A DNA stretch of 64,000 nucleotides, from NCBI GenBank assembly GCA_036365145.1, contig JAEOAD010002231.1, positions 806,001-870,000 on the forward strand. Reading direction: 5' to 3'. The translations under genes were made by a program, and so were the position numbers. The DNA is from Orientallactaga sibirica. Taxonomy: Eukaryota > Chordata > Mammalia > Rodentia > Dipodidae. The notes under the pieces were generated by a model, which was given only the letters and a program-made list of their open reading frames with translations, had not been told where the DNA came from and made no database searches. Below, piece by piece: positions 11,452-47,382 of the stretch; within the stretch, counting starts at the first letter, position 1; every line of letters starts with the position of its first letter.

Positions 11452-11640
11452 CTCTATTTTGACATTATTTCTTTTCCTCCTATTAGGTACATCTTATGTA
11501 AGTAGTGGCTGCCACTGTGAAGTCAGGAAGTCCAAGGCCACTTGGTGTCTAGAAGATAGTATTGTGAGCACTCCTCTTCTTCCTTTGGCTCTTGCATTCC
11601 TTTGGCTACCTCTTCCACAAAGGGGTGACCATATTTTTAA
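11452..11640 (+). mobile_element. L1 3'-UTR fragment
   Basis: It matches the fragment at 8,220-8,515 in order (GTGAAGTCAGGAAGTC, then CTAGAAGATAGTATTGTGAG, then TTTGGCTCTTGCATTCCTTT). It contains no end with a tail. Confidence 0.55.
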
Positions 11641-11795
11641 GTGAACAAAAGAAATTGGCAGTGCGATCAAACAAACTGACCAAAATTGATCATAAAAGAG
11701 CCAGACCTGCCTCTGAGCTTAACAACTAGGAAGGGTTAACTTGGAAACAATGAAGGTGCATGACAGGTTTTCAGTATTTGTGATGTTGGTTGTAA

Positions 11796-12154
11796 TGTGG
11801 TAGTTTGAATGGATGTTCCCCCAGTAGATTCAGGCATTTAGTAAAGCTTGTAACTTGCTAGATTACCAGCTGCCTGGCTGGAGGAGGTGTGACTGTGGGC
11901 AGATCCTAGGGTCCAGCCCTGAGGTATGTTTGGGGCAGATCTGAATTCCAGCCTAAAGTATTCAGAGTGCTTGAGCTCTGCCTGAGGTTCCTGGTGTGTG
12001 CTTGTTTAAGGTGCTGCTGGTGGCATTTCTCTCTGTGTGGACCTTTGAAAGGGGACCAGCTTCTTCCATCATTAGGAAACCTTCCCTGGATCTGTAAGTT
12101 TCAATAAATCCTGTTCCTTCCATAAACTGCCTGGTTTGGAAGTTCACCCAACAA
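11796..12154 (+). mobile_element. Solo LTR, MaLR-like
   Basis: It starts TGTGGTAGTTTGAATGGATG, has AATAAATCCTGTTCCTTCC near the end, and is flanked by the 5-base direct repeat TGTAA (11,791-11,795 and 12,155-12,159). The start sequence and 5-base duplication fit rodent ERVL-MaLR LTRs. No internal retroviral sequence adjoins it, so it is a solo LTR. Confidence 0.7.
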
Positions 12155-12159
12155 TGTAA

Positions 12160-12552
12160 CTATGACAGTTGTCATAAATCCAGCTTAGATAGCTTCAGTA
12201 GAGACACAAGATATAGATCCAAAACCAATTAATAATTAAAACAGCAGCAAAAACTACCTTTAAAAGGCAGAAAGCTGAAAATGGATAAGGATGGCTAAAA
12301 GATAAGGTAAGATTTGGTAAGATCAACTGTAGTTAGATAAGATCCCATTTTGGTTAGTGAAATTAGGATTTGAATTTTCTTTCATACTTTATAACAAACA
12401 ATATTAACTAAATTTCATAAATTTGATAACAATTAGATTTTATAAAGAAGTAGCTGAACCACTAGGTCCACTAGAACTGGGGAATGGTCAAAAGTGAGAA
12501 GAGATGGGGCTGACCTTAAAGAAGTGCCCTTAAAAATTGAAAAATTTAAAAA
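12160..12552. other. AT-rich non-repetitive stretch
   Basis: No gene or repeat recognised. Confidence 0.5.
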
Positions 12553-12700
12553 GCCGGGTGTGGTGGTGCACGCCTTTAATCCCAGCACTTGGAAGGCAGA
12601 GGTAGGAGGATCGCAGTGAGTTCAAGGCCACCCTGAGACTACATAGTGAATTCCAGGTCAGCCTGGGTCAAAGTGAGACCCTACCTCGAAAAACCAAAAA
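12553..12700 (+). repeat. B1 SINE
   Basis: Complete B1, GCCGGGTGTGGTGGTGCACG to GACCCTACCTCGAAAAACC. TTGAAAAATTTAAAAA precedes it and a similar sequence follows. Confidence 0.92.
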
Positions 12701-12940
12701 AATTGAAAATTGAAAATTTTAACACTTTTACTGAAATGTAATTGACAATTTTAAAAACTACTTTAGGAAATATTGATCACTTAGCAATAATAAAGTCAAT
12801 ATGGTGAATAGTTCATACTGAAATTATTTTAGCCATTAATAATGTTATTTTGTATTCTCACCACATACACAAACATGCCACAAGGTAATGCAGACTTTAA
12901 CTTCCTCACTAGTCATTCCACAACATATGCATCAACACAT

Positions 12941-13113
12941 TGTTTTTTTTTGTTTTGTTTTGTTTTGGATTTTCGAGGTAAGGTCTCACTCTAGCCCAGG
13001 CTGACCTGGAATTCACTCTGTTGTCTCTGAGCGGCCTTGAACTCATGGTGATCCTCCTACCTCTGCCTCCCTAGTGCTGGGATTAAAGGCGTGCACCAGT
13101 ACGCCCAGCTAAA
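12941..13113 (-). repeat. B1 SINE
   Basis: Minus-strand B1 with a (TTTTG)n start, GGATTTTCGAGGTAAGGTCT, ending GTGCACCAGTACGCCCAGC. Confidence 0.9.
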
Positions 13114-14385
13114 CACTGTTTGACCACGGACTCTGGCCAGTAAATAAATTCCCAGACCCACAATTGGGTTGTCCACCCACAGTGAGCTGTTGGCCAAAGA
13201 GATCCATAAGGTTCCCAAAACAAGGTAGGCCATTGTCAACACACGTGATTACCTGCCAGAGCTAAAAGGCAATACCCTATTGCTAAAGACACCACTGGCT
13301 GTGATCACAGGCCATCAGAATAGCATGCTGGAACCTGAAAGGGAAGCTATCTCCCCACTGGCTCGCCCTCATAGTGCTGGAAAGCCCTATGGGAGCCACT
13401 GGAGCAAAACGGTCACTAACAGGATATACAAGCAGGGCACCTGCTGACTATGAAATCAACCAGCTGGTCAAGAAGTACACACTTGTGCAATAGTGGCACG
13501 CAGCCTCGGCAGGTGACCAACTGTTCTCTGATTGGACATGAAACCCACTCAGGGGGAGAGAATTCATATCTGATACTAGAAACTCATAGACTTCAGAAAG
13601 AAGTTCCCACTGCTCGCTGGAGAAGAAGAGTGGGCTTGTACATCCAAAAAAAAAAAAAATTCTCAAGCTGGGTGGTGGCACACGTGTGCCAGGGCCTCCA
13701 GCCACTGCAAATGAACTTCAGACACATGTGCCCCCTTGTGCATCCGGCTTACATGGATCCTGGTGAATCGAACCAGGATCATTTGTTTTTGCAGGCAAAG
13801 ACCTTACCCGCTAAGCCATCTCTCCAGCCCTGCTCTCACTCTTGTTTGGAGAATGCTTTATTTTACAGATGGCAGAGAAACAGAGGAGAACTAAGATCCA
13901 TCAATAAGAAAATAAGTTAGCCGACTGCCCATCATGAGATGTCCTATCTCTACCACATCAGCGAGGGCCCAGGAGAGATTGCAGGGGAAGTGACGACATG
14001 AACACTGCTCTCACTGCTAGCCTGACAATAAGCCCCAGGTTGAGGGTGACAAACATGGTGGTCAGTCAAAACCTATCAAAGCAGACATGCAGAGGCTACG
14101 GACAATCAATGCCAAATCCAACTGCCAACAGGCCTGCCATGACTCAAGGAACGTTGTAGAAGAGGGAGGTGGAAAGATTGTAAGAGCCACAGAGTGGGTA
14201 GGAATATTCTGAGGCACAGTACCGCACTACCCCACAGGGACTGACTGAGGCCTTCATGACCCCACAGTGAATACCACAACCCACTGAGGAGGGCCCCAGG
14301 GTAATGGGAGCTGAGGTGAGGGGATAAAAGAGAATAACCTGTTATAATTTATGGAAGATAAAACTAAAATTAAAGTAATAATGTT
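13114..14385 (+). mobile_element. Old L1 3' UTR
   Basis: The order of blocks matches the minus-strand L1 3' UTR at 60,626-62,050: GTGAGCTGTTGGCCAAAGAG, GCAATACCCTATTGCTAAAG, GCAATAGTGGCAC, CTGATTGGACATGAA. A B1 scrap and a minus-strand DIP (about 13,660-13,832) sit inside it. The open frames at 13,448-13,920 are chance readings across this mosaic. Confidence 0.65.
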
Positions 14386-14390
14386 TTGAA

Positions 14391-14527
14391 GCCAGGCATG
14401 GTGGCTCATGTCTCTAATCCCAGCACTTGGGAAGCAGAGGTTAAGAGGATCACCATGAGTTTGAGCCCAGCCTGAGACTACAGAGTGAATTCCAGGACAT
14501 CCTGGGTAAGAGCAAGACCCTACCTTG

Positions 14528-14584
<57 letters not shown>

Positions 14585-15465
14585 GAAAGAAAAAACTGTT
14601 TAAAACATCACAGGGCTGGAGAGATGGCTTGGCAGTTAAGGTGCTGCCTGCCAAGCCTAAGAACGCCGGTTCCAATCTCCAGGTCCCACATTTAACAGGA
14701 CACAAAAAGTGACACAAGGGCACCATGCTGCACTTGCCCACAAGGGGGTGCACACGTCTGGAGTTCGTTCACCGCAGCTGAGAGGCCGCTGGCACGCCCA
14801 TTCTCTATCTCTCTCTTTCTCTCTCTCTCTCAAAAGAAAAATTACACATATATCAAGAGTTCAAGGCCAGCCTAGCCTTTGATTTAAACATAAATTAACG
14901 GGCTGGAAAGATGACTTACCAGTTAAGGTGTTTGCCTGCAAAGCCAAAGGACCCAGGTTCAATTCCCCAGTACCCACGTAAAGCCAGAGCACAAGGTGGT
15001 GCATGTGTCTGGAGTTCATTTGCACCTTCTAGAGGCTCTGGCGCACCCATTTTCTCTTTCTCTCTCTCTCTCAAATAAATAAGAAAAATAAAATATTTTA
15101 AAAAATAAAAAGTAGCTGGGTGTGGTGGCGCATGCCCTGTCCCAGCACTTGGGAGGCAGAGGTAGGAGGACTGCTGAGAGTTTGAGGCCACCCTGAGAAT
15201 ACAGTGAATTCCTAGGTCAGCCTGAGCTAGAGTAAGACCCTACCTTGAAAAAACAAAAAAAAATTAAAAATAAAAATAAATAAACATAAATCAACAACCA
15301 AATTGGGTTTTTCAAAACAAGAGAAAATCCAGGTTCAATTTCTCAGTACCTACATAAAACCAGACATACACAAAGTGGCACATGTGTCTGGAGTTCATTT
15401 GCAGTGGCAAGAGGCCCTGGAACACCTATTCTGTCTCTCTTTCATAAGTAAATAAAATATTTTTT
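14391..15465. repeat. SINE cluster: B1, long-form DIP, DIP, B1, DIP fragment
   Basis: Plus-strand B1 (14,391-14,525, tail grown to A39 and GAA repeats), long-form DIP (14,613-14,835), DIP (14,900-15,090), B1 (15,112-15,250) and a DIP lacking its head (about 15,330-15,465). Confidence 0.85.
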
Positions 15466-16289
15466 AAAAGCAATTTTAGTCGTTTCTCTGGGGCTTTTGA
15501 ATTTAAAATCAAACATTTTTCCTCTAGAGTGGCTGAAGTTTGTAAACATAATTATCAAGACAGGTCAACAGCAATGATTCTCTCCACTCTGACCTAGAAA
15601 TGACCAATCTTACTCAAGAAAAGCATGTCACAGACCAAATAGACAATGCCAGAAATGAACAAGTGTCCATACATCTTGATTCTGGCACTGCCAGTAGGAT
15701 CTGACTTTAGTATCAGACAATACTCCAACTATCCAATCTCTTAGTCTCTGCTGAGAATAGCTTGCATCTCCTTCCCTTGTAGCTAAGACGTAAGCAAGCA
15801 CATATGAAATGAGAGGATTGTGGTGAGTGCACCAATACCTGGTACTTGTTAGATACTAGTGTTACCTGCTCCAAAGCTTAGGTTGTACTCTGTTAGTGAA
15901 GAAAAATGTACCTGTGTATATCCTCTAGCCTTGAAGTTCCCCCTGGACACGACCTTATTTTCCTTGCTCACTCAGGTGTGACCCAGCATCTGGCACTTGC
16001 TTTCTTTGAGTCAATAAAAGCGTACTTCTTATTACTATGTTCAGACTGAGCTTCAGTACCAAAAGAACGGCAGCACACATGCAAACAACTGCTCTGCTAC
16101 TCAGAAAACCTGGATTCTAATTCAAGCAAAATGGAAAAATACTGCTTCTTTCACTTTTCCTCTTAAGTCATGTACTACATATTAAGTGCTTCAGTTACTT
16201 CACATGTTAGAGTTGAAATAAACATTAATTATAGCACAATCTTCCCAAGCAAAATATATAGGATCTTTCTTCTTTTTAATTCGTGGGTT
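15466..16289. other. Non-repetitive intergenic stretch
   Basis: No gene, SINE or L1 recognised in about 820 bases. Confidence 0.5.
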
Positions 16290-16800
16290 TTTTTAAATTT
16301 ATTTATTTGCAAGCAGAGAGAGAGAATGGGCGCATCTGGGCCTCTAACCATTCCAAACAAACTCCAGATGCATGGACCACTTCTTAAAAAAAAAAAATTT
16401 TTTTTTTCATGACAGGGTATCTTGGCAGCCCAGTCTGGCCTTGAAGCCATCACAACATCCCTGCCTCAGTCTTATGCTTGGCTTTTTTTTTTTTTTTTTT
16501 TTTTTTTTTGTTGTTGTTGTTGTTCTGATAGCTTGAAAGTTTCACCATGCAGCCCTGGCTGGCCTGGAACTTGGTGAGCAGATCCCACTAGCCTCAAACT
16601 TGGAATGATCCTCAGCCCATGTGCTGGGGTGACTGGCCTGGGCCACAAACTTGCATGTGGAGTTCAGGTGTCCCGTGAAGAACTTGTCCTGTGGCAGTGT
16701 CAGGTTCACCTCTTTCCAGCCACACTGCTACTTTTTTTGTTGTTGTTGTTGTTGTTTTGTTTTTCAACCATGCCTGGCTCACACTGCTACTCTTGAAGAG
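16290..16800 (-). repeat. Old SINE fragments on the minus strand
   Basis: A DIP 3' part (16,290-16,385, TTTATTTATTTGCAAGCAGA to ACTCCAGATGCATG), then diverged B1-like pieces (16,395-16,490 and 16,530-16,660) with poly(T) and GTT runs. They are too diverged to delimit exactly. Confidence 0.6.
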
Positions 16801-17720
16801 CTCACCAGTGCAACGCTGCCCTAGCCACCTCCAACCTCCACACTGGCTGGCCAGGCAGTCAGCTCTGGAGCCCCAGACAGGGCCGACACTGGCTCTGCAT
16901 CGAAACCCTGCCTATTTCCACTCCAGCCCTTTGCCTGTCTCTGGAGTCACATTCCATGAAACCATTTTGCACTTGCAGCATCCTCTCCCTGGGGAACCTC
17001 ACATGGGACAAAATCAAGATGAGTTTGTTTCTAGTCCGGTCTATAAATTTATTCTATCACTCACTGCTTAGTAAAGAATATTTAGTAGCTTTCCCTTAAG
17101 CTATGATGCTATTTCATGTCCCCAAAAATATTTTATCCCTAGTACAGGTAATTTTGTTTCTCTACATGAACACCATAAAATATTTTAGATATTGAATTAA
17201 AATATTATATAGTGTCGATTAAATACTTTGAACTATTGTTTTAAATATATTTTGCTGACTGTTGAAGTAGACAGACATGCTCAATCTTAATGCAGCACCA
17301 TCTGGTGGTGCCTAACAGATACTGCTACTGCCCACCTATATGAGGAAAAGCATTCCTTTTGGAGACATACCATACCTACCATCTTGTTAGCTTTTATCCA
17401 CTTAAGGTTTTAAACAGGGCCAAATAATAAATAAATAAGTGAAAATAACACTATTAATGCCAAACCAGGCCTTTAAAGGTGAACAGTGTATACAGGTCAT
17501 CTGCCTTTGTTTCAGAGCACAGCAAGCTCGCTCGCTCTCTCTGCCTCCCATAACCGCTGGACTATTTGCTTTTTTTGTGGAAGTTAGGGGTCTCGGACAA
17601 CTTATACATGTTTGAGATGCTGATTACTGAATGTCAGCTCTGAGGGCAAACTCTTTATTCATCTTACTCCCTATGAGCTCGTGTGCTGCCTAATATAAAC
17701 AGGTACTCAAAACCTTTTAG
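16801..17720. other. Non-repetitive intergenic stretch, nearest downstream flank of OSTC
   Basis: No gene is supported; the open frame ending at 17,071 has no family resemblance. A CTCF-like motif lies at 17,295-17,308. Confidence 0.5.
17295..17308 (-). promoter_or_regulatory. Candidate CTCF binding site downstream of OSTC
   Basis: The minus strand reads CCACCAGATGGTGC, 13 of 14 positions of the CTCF core consensus. It lies in non-SINE sequence about 1 kb beyond the distal OSTC poly(A) signal, on the same strand as the motif at 7,043. Confidence 0.45.
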
Positions 17721-17825
17721 CTAGACGTGGTGGCACACGCCTTTAATCCCAGCACTTGAGAGGCAGAGGTAGGAGGATCACCATGAGTTCAAGGCCACCC
17801 TGAGACTACATAATGAGTTCCAGGT
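17721..17825 (+). repeat. B1 SINE, 3' truncated
   Basis: It starts AGCTAGACGTGGTGGCACAC and stops at GAGTTCCAGGT, without the usual CAGCCTG...CCCTACCTC end. Confidence 0.85.
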
Positions 17826-18287
17826 ACAAAAACCTTTTGAATAAACAGCTGCAATTAGATCATCCTTAGACTCACACAGCATAGTGGACCCAGTGGAGAG
17901 AAACTTTATTGTAAACTTAAAGATCTTAGAATGAGACTTAACTGAGCCACTAGGAAGGGAGGTCGTGGCCAATCAGGGAGAATAGGAAGGCCTGGCCCTA
18001 AGAAAATGGAAGATCAGACTGGTGTTCAGATGTTTTACATGTGTTCAAAACATGTCGACTACTGAAAGGGTGGTCCAAGGGCGATTTTCATGCAGAGCAA
18101 TCATCAACACAACTCTGAATGTTTACAGGGATACAGAGTTGTAACTTCATGAAGCATCCCAGTAGCTAGTTTGAAATTAAAATACCTAAAGAAGGTCACA
18201 AGATGGGGCTCAATGATTTATCCTCAATAGGTCAATACTATCAGTCAGCAAAAACTAAACAAAAATAAATAAAACATGTTAATTAGA

Positions 18288-18788
18288 AAACTATTTATTT
18301 CTGCTCCTTTCATACACCATGTTGTCCAGGAAACAGTCTTGCATATGTATCTGAAAGAGTGTAGTACCACACACTCAGCTTAAAGGCAAAGCACCACGGG
18401 AAAAGCTGACAGTTCTCAGCTGTTGGGATCTTGTTTCTTGATTTACAGAAAATCAGAAATGTCATCTTCAAAAATGATAAAGGGGCTATAAAAATAATCA
18501 CTTTACTCAGAACTGGAGTATGTTTTCTTTAAGAAATGAAAGTTAAGAAGAAAACGCCACTTAATATCACTAGCACATCAGAATAGGTCAGCAGGAAAAA
18601 AAATACTGTAATGAACTTGTCTCTGATATCAACAAATTCCAGTTGGAATTAATGTGCTTCCTAGGTGTTCACTCAATGCTTCTTCTGCTGCAGTCTTCAT
18701 ACTTCCATTTTCTCGGAGGATGGACTCAGCCTTTACACCTTTATCAGCAGGAGCAAACCCAGGACCACTGGTTTCCTCTCAAAAGGCA
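18288..18788 (-). promoter_or_regulatory. OSTC: OSTC 3' UTR and poly(A) signal, distal copy
   Basis: The duplicate of the 3' UTR, with the same AATAAA hexamer on the minus strand (plus-strand TTTATT at 18,294-18,299). It differs from the proximal copy only by single-base and homopolymer-length changes. Confidence 0.55.
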
Positions 18789-43313
<24,525 letters not shown>

Positions 43314-43426
43314 TTACGAAGGTCTGCGTTTTCCATTAATGTTTTCTCTCTCCCGTCCCAGTGGACTGGGAAAGCCCTAAATCGCTCAGCATTTTCTTCC
43401 TATTACACAGGCGTGTTAATAGTAAC

Positions 43427-43740
43427 TTTTTTGTTGTTGTTTTTCGAGGTAGAGTCTCACTCTAGCTCAGGCGGACCTGAAATTCACTATGTAGTCTCAG
43501 TGACCTCGAACTTGCAGTGATCCCCCTACCTCTGCTTCCCAACTGTTGGGATTCAAGACGTGCGCCACCACGCCCAGCAAAAATTGCACTATTGAATCTG
43601 GGCGTGGTGGCGCACCCCTTGAATCCCAGCACTTGAGAGGCAGAGGTAGGAGGATCGATGTGAGTTCAAGGCCCTTCTGGGACTACAGCGTAATATCCAG
43701 GTCAGCATGGGCTAGAACAATACCCTACCTCGAAAACCAA
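43427..43740. repeat. Inverted B1 pair upstream of the OSTC promoter
   Basis: A minus-strand B1 (43,427-43,578) is followed after 19 bases by a plus-strand B1 (43,598-43,740). The facing ends are exact inverted repeats of 17 bases (TGCGCCACCACGCCCAG and its complement), and pairing can continue through most of both elements. Confidence 0.9.
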
Positions 43741-43827
43741 AAATAAAAAATAAAACAAATATATAACAATAAGTTTTGTCAATAATTTCATAATCATTAT
43801 GTTAACAATTTTTAAGAAAATTCCAGA

Positions 43828-44115
43828 GCTGGGCGTGGTGGTGCACACCTTTAATCCCAGCACTCTGGAGGCAGAGGTAGAACTGCCTTGAGTTTGAGGC
43901 AATCCTGAGACTACATAGTGAGGTACAAATAAGCCTGGGCTAGAGCAAAAACCTACCTTGGAAAAAAAAAAAAATTCCAGTCCACATCTATCACACATAT
44001 CAATAGAGCCCACTCGGGAGACAGACATAGGAAGATCTCTGAATTTGAGGCCAGCCTAAGACTGCATAATGAATTACAGGTCAGCCTGAGCTAAAGCGAG
44101 ACCCTACTTTGAAAA

Positions 44116-44155
<40 letters not shown>
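43828..44155 (+). repeat. Two B1 SINEs and a TG microsatellite
   Basis: B1 (43,828-43,965) and a headless B1 (44,005-44,115), followed by (TG)n at 44,119-44,155. Confidence 0.85.
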
Positions 44156-44159
<4 letters not shown>

Positions 44160-44165
<6 letters not shown>

Positions 44166-44590
44166 TCAATAGGACAACACAAGGGTGCCTTGATGCTATC
44201 ACTGTGGCTGATCAAAATATTCTGAATAAAGGTCTCAACTTTGCCTCCACCACTCCTGAGTTGGTAAGTGATAAAATTACTCAGACCAAAAAGCTTAAAA
44301 TCATTCGCATTTCTTTTCTTAATTACCTACTGCATCCAAAGTTAACAGCTGCACTCTGGGGCTATAGTGATTTACCCACTTCCCTCCACTCCACTGCTAA
44401 TACTCCAAGATAAGCTATCTTTTATCTGGGCCATATTTAACGAGCCAAGTGAATACTTGAGAGATTTAGTCTTTAGAGACAGAGGGAGAGAGGGGGAAGA
44501 CTAATATAAAATAAATTTATTATTATATAGCTCCAAAATAGACTAGCATGTTATTGAACCAGTGTTTTCTGCTTTTGTTTGCTCTGTTAC
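44160..44590. other. Non-repetitive stretch before the retroviral element
   Basis: No gene or repeat recognised. Confidence 0.45.
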
Positions 44591-45226
44591 TGAAACAACC
44601 TCTAGTGAACAGACCTAAGAGAAGCCATCTTAGGCCACTCAGCCATCTTGACATTCTCAAGAAACTGTAAGAGATTAAAGATTAGCATGGAACATTAATT
44701 ACAAGAGTGAAGATGTGGTCCCAGTAAGGCATCTGGTGTTTGCTCTCACTCTGAGGTCAAGATGTCCTAATATTTGGTATCTGCTAACTACAAACATTCT
44801 GCCTTTGTAATTATGCTTGCTCTTGCTAAAGACAATTGTGTGTGGAGGAGGTGACTGGGGGTTTTCAGATCATTGTAAAGGAATGTGGTTTTTGCCTTTA
44901 AAAACTCACTGTAACAGTAGACGGGGCTGTTCTCCTCCTTGCTATAAGGGGACAGATGCTGGCTGCCTTAATAAAGACTCTCCTTTTTAATTTTTTTTAA
45001 TATTTTTTATAATTTTGGTTTTTCGAGGTAGGGTGTCACTCTAGTCCAGGCTGACCTGGAATTCACTATGTAGTCTCAAGGTAGCCTCAAACTCATGGCG
45101 ATCCTCCTACCTCTGCCTCCCGAATGCTGGTATTAAAGACATGCACCACCATGCCTGGCTCAAGACTTCCATTTTTAATTTTTATTTGAGTGGTCTTCTG
45201 TTAATTTTGGTCTGGGTCTTGCTATA
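44591..45226 (+). mobile_element. ERV 1, 5' LTR (with B1 insertion)
   Basis: Starts TGAAACAACCTCTAGTGAAC and ends GGGTCTTGCTATA. A TTTAAAAA box (44,900) and an AATAAAG (44,970s) are in promoter and polyadenylation order. A minus-strand B1 (45,008-45,162) interrupts it, flanked by AAGACTCTCCTTTTTAAT and AAGACTTCCATTTTTAAT. Confidence 0.85.
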
Positions 45227-45228
45227 TT

Positions 45229-45246
45229 TGGAGGCCCCAGTGAGAT
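45229..45246 (+). other. Primer binding site, tRNA-Thr type
   Basis: TGGAGGCCCCAGTGAGAT begins two bases after the LTR, where a retroviral primer binding site belongs. By my recollection it complements the 3' end of mammalian tRNA-Thr(UGU) with one mismatch in these 18 bases. Confidence 0.7.
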
Positions 45247-45678
45247 ATTATATTCTCACTCAACTGACCCCCGAATCTGGTCTCACAGAGTCTTGATTTC
45301 TTGGTTTCTTGGTACTCTACTCTGACTGTGGGTTGAAGACCCTAGAGGGAGGCCACTGAGAGAAGTTCCTCAACCCCAGGAACATTCTCCAGACCCCAGC
45401 AGAAAGGAGTGGCAGTCAGAGGACATCAACACCACTGTGAGCAGAGAGTCATCTGGTCTGAAAACCTCCAGAGGTAAGGGGGATTCAGTGGAAGGCTGGA
45501 TGCAGCACTACTTCCTGAATCCAGGGCAGTGGCAAGACCTCGCCCCCAACCCTTGTCTGTCCCGTTTCAGTTCTGTGTGGCCATTTGTCTGTTTCTGTTT
45601 AGTGTTTGTTTTGTCCTTTTGTACTTAACATTTTTGGATCCTCCTAGGAAACCAGCTGCAGAATCTGAAAATCCCACC

Positions 45679-45920
45679 ATGGGACAGACAAGCTCCACCT
45701 CTAGAACATCTACCCATTGTAATGTGTCTTTACTAACTTTTCCTTCTTCCAACAGCAGGTGTCTGACTTAGGTGTCATGTGAGATGCCTTTTGTTTGAGG
45801 AAGTTCTGTGAATTACACTGGCCATCCTTTAGTGTGGGATGGCCATCAGAGGGAACCTTCAACCTCCTAACTGTCAAACAAGTTGTCCTTGAACACCCTG
45901 ACCACCCCTGGGGAAAATTG
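45679..45920 (+). pseudogene. ERV 1 gag remnant (matrix part)
   Basis: An ATG at 45,679 begins Met-Gly-Gln-Thr, the N-terminal myristoylation pattern of gammaretroviral Gag, but the frame closes at 45,771. Matrix-like reading resumes at 45,795-45,905 in a different frame ([11 protein letters not shown] and [11 protein letters not shown] are visible). So the gene carries at least one frameshift and one stop and is dead. Nothing downstream could be assigned to capsid or nucleocapsid. Confidence 0.75.
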
Positions 45921-47380
45921 GAAATTGAAAATTGGAATTGAGACTAGTCTAATTTTGGTTTGGAAAAATACTCAATGTGAGGTCTGAAATTATACTCCAA
46001 GTAATTTTAAGGCTTGGTTTTTGTCTCTGGAGTTGTAAATAGAATAGGAATTTAAAATGGGAATGCATAACTTCTTCTGAATGAATGTGTGAGAGGGAGA
46101 TGGTTGTCTGGAGTCTGGATGAAAAGTGCACTTCTAATGAATGTGTGTATGAGTATGTATGTTGCTCACAGACCTAAGGCTGCAGAATGATTTCTGTTCT
46201 GTGCCATTTCATTGTGGGGGATGTCCTCCACAAAGCCCACTGTCCTAGACTGCATGGCCAACTTTTACTGTTAAGTGTCCCCCAAAAGGATCACTGAACG
46301 TAATTAAAATCATAGGCAGGGAAAAATGCAAAATTCTCCTACTCTTAAAAAGTTGAAAAATGACAGGATCAAAAAGCTGCCTTGTAGCCCTGAGGGAAAT
46401 CCAAAACTCTTCTTGGAATTTAGGGGAAAAGGGGGGGAGGGCACAGGAATTATGCTGTCCTGCTGTGTTCCCCAGGGGCAAGAAGTAGAACAGGTATAGT
46501 TAAGTTCTGGGCCAGTCCCAGGCAGATTCACCTGTGATGTGTCGAAGGGCTTGATCTGCAGAGGGCCGGGTGGCCCTGGGAGTAAGAGGGAGAGCCTAAC
46601 ACACACGTCTCCTTGTTGGACAGAGAAACTGAATGGCTCTTCTTTCTTAGCTTCCCTGCCTTGCAGAGCCAGGGGGGCCGCAGGCACAGGGAATCTCAGG
46701 ATCCTGGCCCCAGCATGATGATGAGTGAGCCCCAAGTCACTGTGAACAGTTGGGGACTTCTTATAAGAAATTTGTAACTGTTTTTAAGTTTACTTTATCT
46801 TTCTATGCTCCTATGAACTACTATCAGACAACAGCCTCAAGATTTATGTTGAAATATGGAAGTACTTGAGACTGAGTTTGTCAGAAATTTTGTAAAATTT
46901 CTAATAATGTTTGAATCTGCTTTCATATTTTTTTAAAAAATGCGTTTCAGGGAAGTTATAAAGAAAAGAAGTTCCAAAATCAACAAATGATAAAATCTAT
47001 ATGTATATTCTGGTTAAGCAGTTTAAGTCAAGCCTAGTCTAATCTTTTATAAAAAGTGATTTCAAAAGCCTTTTAAAAAGCACTCAAATGGTCATATTAA
47101 AAGTCTTATAATAAGGACAATGAAAGTTTTTATTGGTATTTATGAGATAAAGTGGCTAATGAAGATAAACTGGAGAGAAAACTTTAAATGTTGGTAAATA
47201 TTTGATGAAAAAGATTGTTACAGAATGGTTACATAGATTATAATGTAAAAGTACATAAATGAAGGTATGAGTAAAGTATGTGGATAAAGTATGAGTAAGC
47301 TCAAACAGGTTAAAGACAAAGTTGATTAACTAAGTCTTAAAGTACTTGATCAGATTACAGACTTCTTGAAATACAAAATG
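45921..47380. other. ERV 1 interior without recognisable genes
   Basis: Sequence after the gag remnant. A 141-codon minus-strand frame at 46,310-46,735 has no family resemblance. The part after 46,750 is AT-rich with stops in all frames. Confidence 0.5.
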
Positions 47381-47382
47381 AG

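Noticed and set aside
46245..46735. 141-codon minus-strand frame inside ERV 1 as an antisense retroviral gene
   Set aside because: No resemblance to any known antisense retroviral product, and the opposite strand is the coding strand of the element.
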